NCBI GenBank assembly: GCA_949825045.1
Contig: OX463815.1
Location: forward strand, 34,897,356 to 34,961,355
Direction: 5' to 3'
DNA length: 64,000 nucleotides
DNA from: Argyresthia goedartella
Taxonomy: Eukaryota; Arthropoda; Insecta; Lepidoptera; Argyresthiidae
In this document: piece by piece, positions 21,262 through 31,005 of the stretch
How positions within the stretch are numbered: the stretch's first letter is position 1
Layout of the letters: the number at the start of each line of letters is the position of its first letter
Translations under genes and position numbers: made by a program
The notes under the pieces: generated by a model
Database searches by the model: none
What the model was told of the DNA's origin: nothing
What the model saw: only the letters and a program-made list of their open reading frames with translations

Positions 21262-21727
21262 TTAAATAGAATCATTGCATATTTTTTTACAAATTTTATT
21301 AACTAAATTCTCTGACAATTCCATTATTTCATCAACCACTTCCGATTGTATGTACTGTACGCTTACAACACTATCATCTGAATTTGTAGAAGTCTGAGGT
21401 CCATTTAAATCATGAATTTCTATTTTAATCATACGAAGAGCTCGTTTCGGGGCCTTTGTTATAACGTATGAGGATAACACTGCAGGATTTAATTTCTTTC
21501 TGTCCAATCTGTTCTTCTTCTTCTTTTTCTTTTCCTTAGTGTCTTGAATGGGTGTCGAATCTTGCAGAACGTCGTCATAATTCTGAGGCTGAGCGTGTTG
21601 GAACCACAAGGCGGAGGGATCCATTGACTGTAAAACGAAAAACATAATATAGTTTCCTGTGAAAATAAACTTTATAATAATCATATAAAAATAGTCAGTA
21701 TGTTTTTACCTCGTTTAATATAGACAT
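21262..21727 (-). CDS. Two-exon Polinton accessory gene, 127 residues
   Basis: Exon 1 is 21710-21727 (six codons beginning ATG) with donor GTAAAA. Exon 2 is 21627-21262 with acceptor TTTTACAG. The 82-base intron separates them in phase 0. The product is unrecognised. It has a strong nuclear-localisation-like block (KEKKKKKKNRLDRKK) near residue 38-52, a middle SYVITKAPKRALRMIKIEI, and an acidic, helical end (EVVDEIMELSENLVNKI). An alternative start is the ATG at the second codon of exon 2, needing no splicing. A nuclear DNA-binding or regulatory role is inference. It is the most promoter-distal minus-strand gene. Confidence 0.6.
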
Positions 21728-22119
21728 ATTATCTTGGTGTAATGAACCGCGTCCTCTTCTTTAGCTACCTTCTTTAGAAATGGTCATTGTAACGTAATTA
21801 CACAAATCACCTAACCTTGCATTATTTCATAAAATTATGCTTACGTTCACATGCAACATTGACATATTATCATGTTTTTCAAATTGAGTTCATTGAACGC
21901 AACACGTGCAATATTCACGTTGTGATTAGTCATCATAATCATTTCAACGTTATCGCTTTCAAGCGATATGTTCCATCTTTTAGAAAACCATTCTAAAGTA
22001 CCTAACCTCTACATACAAGTCCACTCCGGCTGATATCTGACATTAAGTAGGGTATGTTGTAACATTAAGCTTAAAAAGAAACACGAAACATAATCCGAGA
22101 ACACATTTTTTATTTTAAT

Positions 22120-22265
22120 ATAACAATATTCACTTAAAAGCTATAGTTTAGAGTCTATGTTGATTCATACTTTATTTTTAAAACAATATTCACTAAGCAC
22201 GATATTTTATTTTTAAAGCAATATTCACTTACAAGCTATAGTTTAGAGACAAGTTATATTCATAC
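22120..22265. repeat. Short repeated motifs downstream of PolB
   Basis: ACAATATTCACT-type motifs occur three times (about 22124, 22183 and 22218), two of them followed by AAGCTATAGTTTAGAG. They lie just past the PolB stop and are probably diverged duplications in its 3' flank. The interval 21728-22119 shows no gene. Confidence 0.6.
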
Positions 22266-22274
22266 ATATACAGC

Positions 22275-25200
22275 TCAAAATGCTGATTCATGACCCCATG
22301 AAAGAGTTGATATTTTATTTTTTAGAATGATGCGCTTATCATCATTACTTGAGAGAGCTATTTTATTAAGCGACTGTGTAAAAATTTCATGTTTTAATGA
22401 CCTGAATACCATATTTTTTTTCCTAACTAAATTATTATCTAATAAAACACCTTTATAGTCCTTAAAACTCAATGTTTTCACAACAGATTTTTTGGTTCCT
22501 TTAGCTTTTTTTAATTCAGTATCTTCAGTTTTTATGGAATAAAGTTTAGACCGTAGGCCTACAAATTCGGCTATAAGCTGACCTCCTAGCTCATCTTTAA
22601 ATAACCCAGGCACTTTTTTATTATGCCTCCTTATACCGTACATATTATTACACGCGTAGTTGCTAGTGTCGAAGTATTGAGGGAAATTGTATTTTATGTC
22701 TTTGTAGACATCTTTCGTTGTTATGGAATACAGAAAACTGTCAGTATCTGTGTAACACATTTTTATATTAGGGCCATAAAAAGGTTTCATAACAGAATAG
22801 TGAAAGTCGTACATATGACTCTTAGATATTTCCAAAACAGAAAAACCAATGTAAATTGGTTTATCGAGAGTAATTTTTTCAGGATTCATCTGGACCGCTA
22901 CAAAATTTTCAGTAAAAATAGTTGAGCTATGGTAATTAGGTCGAGCTATTAGTTGCTCTGCGCCTAAATGTTTTTTCGTTTTGTTATGTTTATCAGACCA
23001 CTGATTTACTAATTTAACATTTAACCTTTTTTCCGTATCCTCAAGGGTTTTACCAAAAATGCTATTGTTTAATAATTTAAAAAAGTCTTGTTCAAATTGA
23101 GATTTAGCTTTTTGCCTCAATTCCGTATTTAAATCAATATATTGTTTCAAATATGGACCTTGTTTAAATTTAATAACTCTGTGTATGCTTTTTAATTTAA
23201 GTCCATGTTTCAGACACGTTTTCAAATGAATATAGTGCATGACATAATTATATTTGTCATACAAATTCGGTATCAGTTTACTCGTTTTCGATCCAGGCGG
23301 TACAAATTTTTGTGGGCAGAAAGGTAAATCGTTATGATGATCATGCAGAGATTCAGGATATTCTAGATCGACATCAAAAATGTAACCTACATCTGAATTG
23401 TCTTGTAAACAGAGAATGTCAGAAACTTGAAACACAGGATTTTCGATCAATTCGAAATCAGAGTGTGGTAAATAACTACACATAGCAAATCCGTACAAAT
23501 TATTACAATCTATATACAATAAGTAATTATCAGGATTCGAGGGGTTGTAGTTCGAGAGGTACTTATTATTAGCACTGGCATAGCGAGTAGAACATAAACA
23601 AACACCTCCACGAATACCTTTTTGTATCATTCTGATAATTTCCAGATCATCTATTAATTCTAATTTTACTTCTGTTTTTAACAGCATTGCATCGAAGCTT
23701 AAGCTGGGAGCTGTTATGTAAAAGGCTGGGTCTAACCTATAATTAGTTTTACACGTCTTTCTAAAACTCTCAAAAATATCCGTCAACAGCATTACATCTG
23801 ATTTTAAGTATAGATCGGTATATTGACCAAGGTTTGACAAATGGAATAAGCGCCACACACACTGTGCGTGAGCATAATCTAACTCTGAAATAACCTCATC
23901 AGTTAAACTGCTGTAGAAACACTCACGCGGAGGTAATTTATTTTCATCATAACGTTTCCATTTATTCATGTACTCGTAAGGATAAATACCTTTACGTCTC
24001 AATAAGTCGAATTGCTGTTTATCGGGGAAGCAACGAGAGAGGTGGATAAAATCTTCGATTGCTAAATTTTCTGCAACTTTTTCTAAACTAGTACCTAAAA
24101 ATGCGAATGAGTCAACAAAACGAACAGCCATATAGTCATTATTGTTAACAGGAAAGAACTTTGTAAAAGACACATAATTTTCTTTTGTTCTTGCGATAAC
24201 ATTTATGTTTCCGTGCATTTCACCTAGCTCTCGTATAAACAAATGACAGTCATAGCCTGACAGATTGTGGAAAAAAATTGGGACGAAAGATTTAGGGAGC
24301 TTAAATCGAAGGTTACAATAATCATGAGCTGCCCCGCGGTAGCGTCCAGTCAAATGACAATGATCTTTAACCTTTCCTTCAAAAATCAACTTATTACAGA
24401 GGTAACAATTTTTCGACTCTAAAAAGTTTTTCAGCTCATTTTCATTAAGGGGTAACATGTCGATAGGATCGTTTAGTATTTTACTTATCGTTTCAACGTC
24501 TTCGCCTAATATTTTTAAAAACTGTTGAATACAGTCCGGACCTCGGTATGATTGATATCGATTTAAAGACGCATCGTAGGAGCAAACAATATAATATCCG
24601 AACGCTACTGGAACGTGTTTTTGAATCGACTCCGTAAAATTCGAGTTTTTCTCCGAACAGGGTTGTAACATAGACTCAAAATCTGCGTAAATGACAAATG
24701 GCATATCATGCATGCGTTCGAAATGTTTGAACTGTATCAATGTCCCTTTATCAGGCAATGACGTTTTAACTCCACTGCACACATGCTCATTACGCTTTTT
24801 ATCATTAGAAAAAAATAACAAGCAATCATCACAAAAAAATATTCTACCATCATGTTTAGTTATCTGAGACCTTACAAGCCTACTCAAATCCTTAATAAGA
24901 CAATAATGTGTTAGCGCACCCGATTCCAAAAACAATAAATTTATACGATGCTTCCGCCCCTTGTGAACAGATTTGTATAAAGGTCCTACAACAACAGACT
25001 TTTCACTGAGACCATAAATATTAATACTTATGTTATCGTTATTCTTTTCAAAAATCTTTACATCCCTGAAACCTGCTGGAAACTTCATGTTTTTTGTGTT
25101 AAGCACAGTATCGAAATGAGGATATGAACTCGTTCGGTGTGAATTTTGTTGTGCAGGAAATAAAGCTGCCATTATGCACCATAGAAAACAGAAATTATCT

Positions 25201-25814
25201 GAGTTCTGAATATTGACACACGCTCGTTTTAATTTAATAGGTCTAGGAAGATCGATAAACCTTGAACCTCTTAGTGGATTATATTTGTTGATATTGACTT
25301 CCAGATACGAATTTGCTACAAAACTCCAACCACTGTCTCTCTCCTGAAATTCATCGATTTTTGCAACAATTAAATTTACAGCGTTTTTATAAATATCTTC
25401 AAAGTCATAATGTTTGTGAATCACTATATTGGGCGTGGCGAACGATTTAATCTCCCGTTCATCATTCTTAGGTAAGGAGAACTCAGCATACAGTTCAAAA
25501 TTTACCTTAACGCTGTTAAAGGAGCCGATCCGCGCCTCTATCAGCTCACGTACGCGTGACCGCAGCGAGCGCAGATAGATGTTCGGAGGGCAAGCATTAG
25601 AGCCCGCGCCGTCCGCCGCCGCCCCCGAGTCCACGTTGCTTAGTCTGTACGTTGCGATTCGACTGCGGAAAGCACTAGATATCTTCTCAAGACCCTCACC
25701 CTTAATAACAGCATTATTATTTTTGTGTACAGTGCTGCGCAAATGAGCTGACAAACTTTTACTTTTTACAGAGACATCACAGGATGTACAATATACTAAT
25801 CTATTATTAGACAT
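22275..25814 (-). CDS. Protein-primed family B DNA polymerase (Polinton PolB)
   Basis: It replicates the linear element DNA, with a protein primer as in adenovirus and phi29. From the ATG at 25814 it has 1179 residues. A U1/C2H2-like zinc finger (C9, C12, H24, H30) opens it, an NSDNFCFLWCIMAAL motif follows near 205, and a second C-C-H-C finger lies near 328-346. Exo I is YADFE (about 376-380), Exo II FHNLSGYD (515-522) and Exo III YLKSD (669-673). An endonuclease VII-like CYLCN...KDHCHLTGRYRGAAHDYCN insert spans about 470-501. Polymerase motif A is DCNNLYGFAM (769-778), motif B KLLNNSIFGKT (913-923) and motif C CYTDTDSF (1020-1027). All catalytic residues are intact. Confidence 0.96.
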   Translation of the reverse strand: MSNNRLVYCTSCDVSVKSKSLSAHLRSTVHKNNNAVIKGEGLEKISSAFRSRIATYRLSNVDSGAAADGAGSNACPPNIYLRSLRSRVRELIEARIGSFNSVKVNFELYAEFSLPKNDEREIKSFATPNIVIHKHYDFEDIYKNAVNLIVAKIDEFQERDSGWSFVANSYLEVNINKYNPLRGSRFIDLPRPIKLKRACVNIQNSDNFCFLWCIMAALFPAQQNSHRTSSYPHFDTVLNTKNMKFPAGFRDVKIFEKNNDNISINIYGLSEKSVVVGPLYKSVHKGRKHRINLLFLESGALTHYCLIKDLSRLVRSQITKHDGRIFFCDDCLLFFSNDKKRNEHVCSGVKTSLPDKGTLIQFKHFERMHDMPFVIYADFESMLQPCSEKNSNFTESIQKHVPVAFGYYIVCSYDASLNRYQSYRGPDCIQQFLKILGEDVETISKILNDPIDMLPLNENELKNFLESKNCYLCNKLIFEGKVKDHCHLTGRYRGAAHDYCNLRFKLPKSFVPIFFHNLSGYDCHLFIRELGEMHGNINVIARTKENYVSFTKFFPVNNNDYMAVRFVDSFAFLGTSLEKVAENLAIEDFIHLSRCFPDKQQFDLLRRKGIYPYEYMNKWKRYDENKLPPRECFYSSLTDEVISELDYAHAQCVWRLFHLSNLGQYTDLYLKSDVMLLTDIFESFRKTCKTNYRLDPAFYITAPSLSFDAMLLKTEVKLELIDDLEIIRMIQKGIRGGVCLCSTRYASANNKYLSNYNPSNPDNYLLYIDCNNLYGFAMCSYLPHSDFELIENPVFQVSDILCLQDNSDVGYIFDVDLEYPESLHDHHNDLPFCPQKFVPPGSKTSKLIPNLYDKYNYVMHYIHLKTCLKHGLKLKSIHRVIKFKQGPYLKQYIDLNTELRQKAKSQFEQDFFKLLNNSIFGKTLEDTEKRLNVKLVNQWSDKHNKTKKHLGAEQLIARPNYHSSTIFTENFVAVQMNPEKITLDKPIYIGFSVLEISKSHMYDFHYSVMKPFYGPNIKMCYTDTDSFLYSITTKDVYKDIKYNFPQYFDTSNYACNNMYGIRRHNKKVPGLFKDELGGQLIAEFVGLRSKLYSIKTEDTELKKAKGTKKSVVKTLSFKDYKGVLLDNNLVRKKNMVFRSLKHEIFTQSLNKIALSSNDDKRIILKNKISTLSWGHESAF

Positions 25815-26100
25815 CTTAATTATATGTAAGGACAAAACCTAAGAAATGATAAATAAAACCTATCTAAAGTCTCCACAATATAAAAGGGTCGGTAGCCCAA
25901 ACTAAATTTAACCTTATTACGTCAGTGACACGGACGCTGTCACCGAGCCTTTTATTTTGTGAAGACTGTACCTAAGTTACACCTAATTTTTACTACCTAC
26001 CTACCTTTCGTGGGGCCTACAATAAAGGATGCCTGCCTACCTAATAAATTATAAAGTAAACATAGTAAACTTATTAAATAAATTTTATTAACCAATAAAT
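25815..26100. other. Intergenic region upstream of PolB
   Basis: It should hold the PolB promoter on the minus strand and the 3' end of the next minus-strand gene (AATAAA-type AT-rich sequence near 26055-26100). A TATAAAAG at 25879-25886 points to the plus strand, where no gene follows, so I do not assign it. Confidence 0.35.
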
Positions 26101-27297
26101 CTAATCTAAGTTTTTCTTATCACCGAAGAAAAATCCCTCTTCAGTAAAAGACGTCTTGCAGAGTTTTAAGAGCTCTCGCAGGAGTCCCAGTTGTGGTGAA
26201 TTGAAGTCAGCTTGATACTTCAATGCCAGCACCGCCTTCTCGTAGCGTTTGCGAGGTTCCACGTCTTTGATATCCGCCACCTGGTAGAGTTTCAGGTCCA
26301 AGTAGAGGTCACCCTCCAGTTTAATACTTCGCCGCACGACGCCGTCGGCAACCCGCTTCGAGTATGAAGACCTCAGCTCTGGTTTCTTACAGATCACCTC
26401 GTCCTCGCTTTCGGAATCCAAAGCGCGCCAACTCTCTTCAGGCTTCTTAGTAACAACGCTCTGCTGCACCTTGCGTTTGGCTGGAGGCTTCAGGTCCTTT
26501 TGCGGTTTGCGTCTGTGAAACAAAACAAAAGTTATTTACTGGACGTCTAGATACCTAAATTTTGACAGAAAAATATAGAAAGAGAGATTTTAGAAACCCT
26601 GTTAAAACTAAAGAGATAATATGTCGTGACATAGCCTTATTTTATTCATACTTGCTGCTCGGTTCGAACTAGGATTCATGAATTAGAAGTCACAAAAAAT
26701 ATTCACCTTTGTACTGTATCGTCGTCAGATTCGGCGGCACGCTTCGATGCTGTCTGCTTAGCGGGAACCTTCCTTTTGTTCCTGAAAACATAAACATCAC
26801 TGTAGCATATTGCAATTGTGTAGAATGTAATTATCAAAATCTATCGTTGAAAATAAAAACTTAATTACCTCACAATCTCCGATTCCTCATCCGATTCGGC
26901 TACACGCTTTGATGCCGTCGGCTTAGCGAGAACCTTCCTTTTGTTCCTGAAAACATAAACATCACTGTAGCATATTTCAATTTTGTAAAATGCTATTTAT
27001 CAAAATCTATAGTTCAAAATAATAAGTTAATTACCTCACAATCTCCGATTCCTCGTCCGATTCGACTACACGCTTTGTTGACTTTGTAGCGGCTTTCTTT
27101 TTGTTGCTGTTAACAATAAAATATGATGATGGTCTATGTGAGTACCAGGGTGACGTAATATTATGAGAGCATAATAAAGATATACGTATAGCAGGTATAA
27201 TGATATTTACCATAAGAAAGCAGCCTCGTCGTCCGTTTCAAACGAGTTCCGCTTCTCATTAGTCGCAGCCTTCTTCGTGAAGTACTCAGTGTCCGAC
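26101..27297 (-). CDS. Multi-exon Polinton accessory gene with duplicated basic/acidic exons (5' end unresolved)
   Basis: Five exons on the minus strand fit in one frame: 27297-27211, 27106-27035, 26946-26869, 26781-26707 and the terminal exon 26512-26101. Each has a proper AG acceptor and GT donor. The four internal exons are 87, 72, 78 and 75 bases, all multiples of three in the same phase. The last three encode variants of NKRKVxAKxTASKRVxESD followed by acidic residues, that is, repeated nuclear-localisation-like and acidic patches. The terminal exon adds ESWRALDSESEDE and a globular end with EGDLYLDLKLYQVADIKDV and GLLRELLKLCKTSF. No known domain. The start exon is uncertain: a candidate ATG with donor GTAAGT lies near 27742-27750, but its phase does not fit. 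Confidence 0.6.
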
Positions 27298-27484
27298 CTA
27301 AAAATAAAAAGAAGTACATATGTAGATAAATGAGAAAATAAAACTAAACTTTAGCTTACCAACACTCTTGCAGTACCTAAGATTAATTAGTTACAATGTA
27401 AAAACGTAAGACATGGAGAGACTAGTAAGATATCAAATAATTACATGGTATAGGTATATTCGATTATTATAAGTTATAACCCAT

Positions 27485-27652
27485 TTGATCCGTCTACCGG
27501 CTAATACAATGTAGTACCCATTTTACGTACTACACTTGCATTCAAACAGGTTATAAAGCTTTTCGAATAAGTTATAACTACTTATTTGGTCCGTCTTCCG
27601 GCTTATACCAGGTAGTTCTCCTTTTATGAACTACCCTAGTATCCAAACAAAT
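27485..27652. repeat. Hairpin modules, inverted relative to those near the right TIR
   Basis: Two modules carry CCGTCT(A/T)CCGGCTWATAC followed by GTAGTACCC...TACTAC or GGTAGTTCTCC...GAACTACC. They are the reverse complement of the modules at 29378-29447 and 29173-29233 respectively, and each contains a 7-8 bp stem. Confidence 0.8.
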
Positions 27653-27940
27653 AGTTATAAGCTTTGTACACCATCTATGCAAAACAAAAAACATACAATT
27701 AGTCAAGAACTATGTCTATAAAAATAACTTAAAAAACTTACTGACATGATTGTAACGCAGTGGATACGCAGCTTGCAGCAGGGATATGAAGACGGGGCGC
27801 GGTGGACCTGGAGCGCGAGCACTAGCGTGAACGTCTGTAGCTTGGTGTTACTACCAACAATGGTACAAAAGTAATTGAAAATTTTTCTTTCGATTTTGGC
27901 AGTTTTATTGGAAATAAATGATGAGCATGCAAGTAATTTA

Positions 27941-28334
27941 CAGGGTGTAATAATGAAGTCATTGTTTGTCGATACCTATTCAGTGGCGTGAAAAACTAGA
28001 TTCATGAGAAAGTTTTATTAGCATTATCTATGCATAACATTTTAATTTTAACTATAAATATATTTTCCTGGTATGTATATTTACAAAACTTCACTGCGGT
28101 GTAATGAACAAATAATCATAAGAAAAGTTAATTACTTACGTTTTACTCCTTACGTTTGATATAAGTAATCAACTCATAGGACAAGAAAAAAATAAAAAAA
28201 TAACACATTTACGTTATCAGTTATACCTTCGGAAATCTTGTTCAGAATAAATACCTAACCTAGTAACAACAACCTATGCTGTTAGCAAAAATAAACTCTA
28301 TTATATTTACAACATAATACTCATTTACACCCTG
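27941..28334. mobile_element. Nested MITE with CAGGGTGTAA ends
   Basis: CAGGGTGTAA opens the element and TTACACCCTG closes it, flanked on both sides by TA (27939-27940 and 28335-28336). At 394 bp with short TIRs and a TA duplication it looks like a mariner-type non-autonomous element sitting inside the Polinton. Whether it moved in after or before Polinton insertion is not decidable here. Confidence 0.65.
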
Positions 28335-28345
28335 TATAAATTTGC

Positions 28346-28567
28346 ACACTTGCGACTATGCAAAAAATAATAGAGGTAAAATAAAATCAATTAAATGTGA
28401 TGACAAACAATACCGCCAGCGGGTAACGTGAGACCGGCATCCGTCATCGATTGCATACACTTGCGACTATGCAAAAAATAATAGAGGTAAAATAAAATCA
28501 ATTAAATGTGATGACAAACAATACCGCCAGCGGGTAACGTGAGACCGGCATCCGTCATCGATTGCAT
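28346..28567. repeat. 111-bp direct tandem duplication
   Basis: Two essentially identical units start at ACACTTGCGACTATG and end at CATCGATTGCAT, with a period of 111 bp. Each carries CCGCCAGCGGGTAACGTGAG, a GC-rich island in AT-rich DNA. No coding potential; the near identity points to a recent duplication. Confidence 0.9.
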
Positions 28568-29172
28568 TGTTATACGAAAGCAAATCACACTAGGGTTACC
28601 AGATACAATTTATTAAAACCGGCATTGGTAACTGTGGCGATGAGCTAGCCCTATCGTACCTACGTCTAACATCACATAAAATGTGTCGTGTAAAAGCTAT
28701 AATCATTAATTATATGTTACATTACGTACTTTACTTACATACGTTGTACTTACCATGGATATTATACGATTCAATGACTCGCTTTACCATGCGAAGTATA
28801 TTTGATACTTACAGCGTGCTAGTTGGTGCAGTTAACGTTACAAACTCACTTTAACATTAAAGTTTTGTTTTTGTATAGTCTCATTTCGATAAAAGTTGCA
28901 ACAGTTAAGGAACATTTAGAAGATGGTAACACCAAATTTTACTTTAAATAGTAGATTTTAAATTTATTTATGTGAAGTGAAGTTAGTGGACACATCGTGT
29001 GTTGTTAATCCTTTAAATTATGATCACCTTGATTACAAAACTCCCTGAAGAACCAGGCTTTCAAGAAAGACAAAGCAGATCTGGTTGGGATAAGTACAAA
29101 ACGAACTTATTTCTTGGATTAATACGCATTGATGGTCTCTGTGTTGCTGAAAACTAATGGTGTAGTTGTTTA

Positions 29173-29554
29173 GATACTAGGGTAGTTCATGAAAGGAGAA
29201 CTACCTGGTATAAGCCGGAAGACGGACTAAACAAACATCTTATGTTTCAGCTTCCTTTCAGTTGTTATTTAGTATATATTTACATTGTCAAAGTGAAAGT
29301 GTAGAGTCATTTGTGTAGCTGAGCAGAAAAATGGTAAGTTAAAAATAGGATATTATATTGAAAATCTAAAATTACTTGTCTGGATGCAAGTGTAGTACGT
29401 AAAATGAGTACCACATTGTATTAGCCGGAAGACGGACCAAATGAGTGATTATAGGTTTCCGAAATTATATTGAAAACTAAAATTACTTGTCTGGATGCAA
29501 GTGTAGTACGTAAAATGAGTACTACATTGTATTAGCCGGAAGACGGACCAAATG
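29173..29554. repeat. Subterminal hairpin modules, three direct copies
   Basis: Copies at 29378-29447 and 29489-29554 are nearly identical and lie in 110-115 bp tandem units (about 29355-29462 and 29463-29577). Each contains GTAGTACGTAAAATGAGTAC followed by GCCGGAAGACGGAC. A diverged copy at 29173-29233 has GTAGTTCATGAAAGGAGAAC in place of the first motif. Each can fold into a stem with a 7-9 base loop. All stand between the coding region and the right TIR. Confidence 0.85.
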
Positions 29555-29582
29555 AGTGATTATAAGTTTCCGAAATTATATT

Positions 29583-29886
29583 GAAATGAATTTGAACTGT
29601 CAATAGGTTTTTCGATCCATCTGTCGATAGGTTTTCGATCCATCTGTCGAGCCCGTAGGCCCGAACGATCGTGAAATGAATTTGAACTGTCAATAGGTTT
29701 TTCGATCCATCTGTCGATAGGTTTTCGATCCATCTGTCGAGCCCGTAGGCCCGAACGATCGTGAAATGAATTTGAACTGTCAATAGGTTTTTCGATCCAT
29801 CTGTCGATAGGTTTTTCGATCCATCTGTCGAGCCCGTAGGCCCGAACGATCGTGAAGTGAATTTAAACTGTCATTATCTACCTACT
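29583..29886. repeat. Right terminal inverted repeat with satellite-like units
   Basis: Three roughly 91-bp units, in reverse orientation to the left TIR, each contain GTAGGCCCGAACGATCGTG, and end with the unique tip GTCATTATCTACCTACT. All three units are of the long form, unlike the left TIR, which mixes long and short units. The small ORF spanning these units is an artefact of the repeat. Confidence 0.95.
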
Positions 29887-29892
29887 TATGTG
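29887..29892. other. Polinton target-site duplication, right
   Basis: TATGTG immediately follows the terminal CT, identical to 13838-13843. Confidence 0.95.
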
Positions 29893-31005
29893 TCAGTTGG
29901 TTCACTAATTTAGAGCGAGCGAAAGAGATCCATGTAGGTTTCCGATCGCTCCGTAAACATAGTCTAAAATAAAGCAATTCGTAACATGGTAAATTAAAAA
30001 AAAATGAGATGAAGGGGTCCGGTTAGTCTTCTAAAGGAAGCGGCCCTTAGTAACTAGGGGCTATCAGGCAGATAAGCAAACGAAGCCCGTAGGTGTTGAA
30101 TAGATAATCATCTGGCTAGATATCAGGCTCGATAGTGGCACATCCGATGGACAGCTTGTTAGATTCCTGTTCTGATATGTAATGTTTATGGAAAGTGTTT
30201 GGCGGGTCCCTCTCAATTCGTACGTATGGTGACAATTTTGAAATTTGTGTTACATCAAACGCGGATTAGGTGCTACGAAAAAAATATTTGTTTTTTTTTT
30301 CGAATCCAGTTACTCCACGAAGTCATCTACAGATTTGATTTTTTGGTTAACGTTTATTGAGTATTTGATTAAGATTTTCACTAAAGGTTTTACTTTGGAT
30401 TGGATAAATTTTCTCGATAGAATTTAATTACGAAAACACCTCTAAATTGATTAATTTTTCCTGTAATTCTGAAATCCTAACTAATTTCATTGTGGAACTG
30501 CGTTAAAAATGTAGATATTATGTATTTGCAAAATTTCCTTAAAAAACTTTTTAACAAAATAGCGTAGTTTATTTTAAACAATTATTTTGTGGTTTAGCGG
30601 TAAGTTTTTTAATTTTTTCCCGATTCCGTCCCATTCACACTGCGGGTCTTTCCGCCTGGAGTAACGGGGACCTTTGCACGCACGAGGTATCGCCTTAAAA
30701 ATGGTGTCTATATTGAAGAGTAAGCAATAATATCTTTAATGTCACCGAGTGATCTATTAAAGAGGCCCCAGGAGGGGGATAGATAAATAAATAATGTATC
30801 TTCAGTACAAAAAGGTAGTTCACAATTCTACAAATTGGTCTCTACATTCAATGGAGTCTGATTCTTAGGCGTCGTGCCCACCTACGCGACATGCGTAACT
30901 CTGATCTGACAAAAGGCCACGTCTAACATAACACTATTAAATGTCGTATGATTATTATTATTTTATATTTTTGTATTAGAGGACAATCTTACAAAAATCT
31001 AACTA
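29893..31005. other. Gene-free stretch right of the Polinton
   Basis: No supported gene. A low-similarity GC-richer block near 30620-30690 (CCGTCCCATTCACACTGCGG) may be part of an old repeat. The 60-codon frame at 30245-30427 has no recognisable motifs. Confidence 0.4.

Larger units (their letters stand above)
27298..29582. other. Non-coding right arm of the Polinton
   Basis: About 2.3 kb with no supported ORF. It contains two inverted hairpin modules (27485-27551, 27588-27652), a nested MITE (27941-28334), a 111-bp direct duplication (28346-28567) and three direct copies of the same hairpin module near the right TIR (29173-29233, 29378-29447, 29489-29554). Promoter and first exon of the spliced gene probably lie here, near 27740-27850. 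Confidence 0.6.
13844..29886. mobile_element. Polinton/Maverick (adintovirus-like) element, complete
   Basis: The element is 16,043 bp, within the usual Polinton range. It has 5'-AG...CT-3' termini, long TIRs (13844-14196 and 29583-29886) and a perfect 6-bp target duplication. It encodes the full Polinton core set: protein-primed PolB, retroviral-type integrase with chromodomain, A32-like ATPase, adenain-type protease, and the major and minor capsid proteins. It also has a PLA2-domain virion protein and a fibre-like protein. Plus-strand genes fill 14.3-21.1 kb; the minus-strand genes for replication and accessory functions fill 21.3-27.3 kb. The family is known to act both as a transposon and as an integrated virus. 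The near-perfect open frames and TSD imply a recent insertion, although the protease start codon appears lost. Confidence 0.97.

Noticed and set aside
25879..25886. TATAAAAG box upstream of PolB
   Set aside because: It points away from PolB on the plus strand and no plus-strand gene follows.
27742..27750. ATG followed by GTAAGT as first exon of the multi-exon Polinton gene
   Set aside because: The phase does not match the exon at 27297-27211; joining them would give an immediate stop, so the start remains open.
29020..29157. 45-codon plus-strand ORF near the Polinton right end
   Set aside because: It starts with ATG and has reasonable composition (LPEEPGFQERQSRSGWDKY), but it is short, isolated and without overlap or splice support.
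29532..29783. 83-codon minus-strand ORF in the right Polinton TIR
   Set aside because: It is translated satellite units of the TIR, with the peptide repeating exactly as the DNA does.
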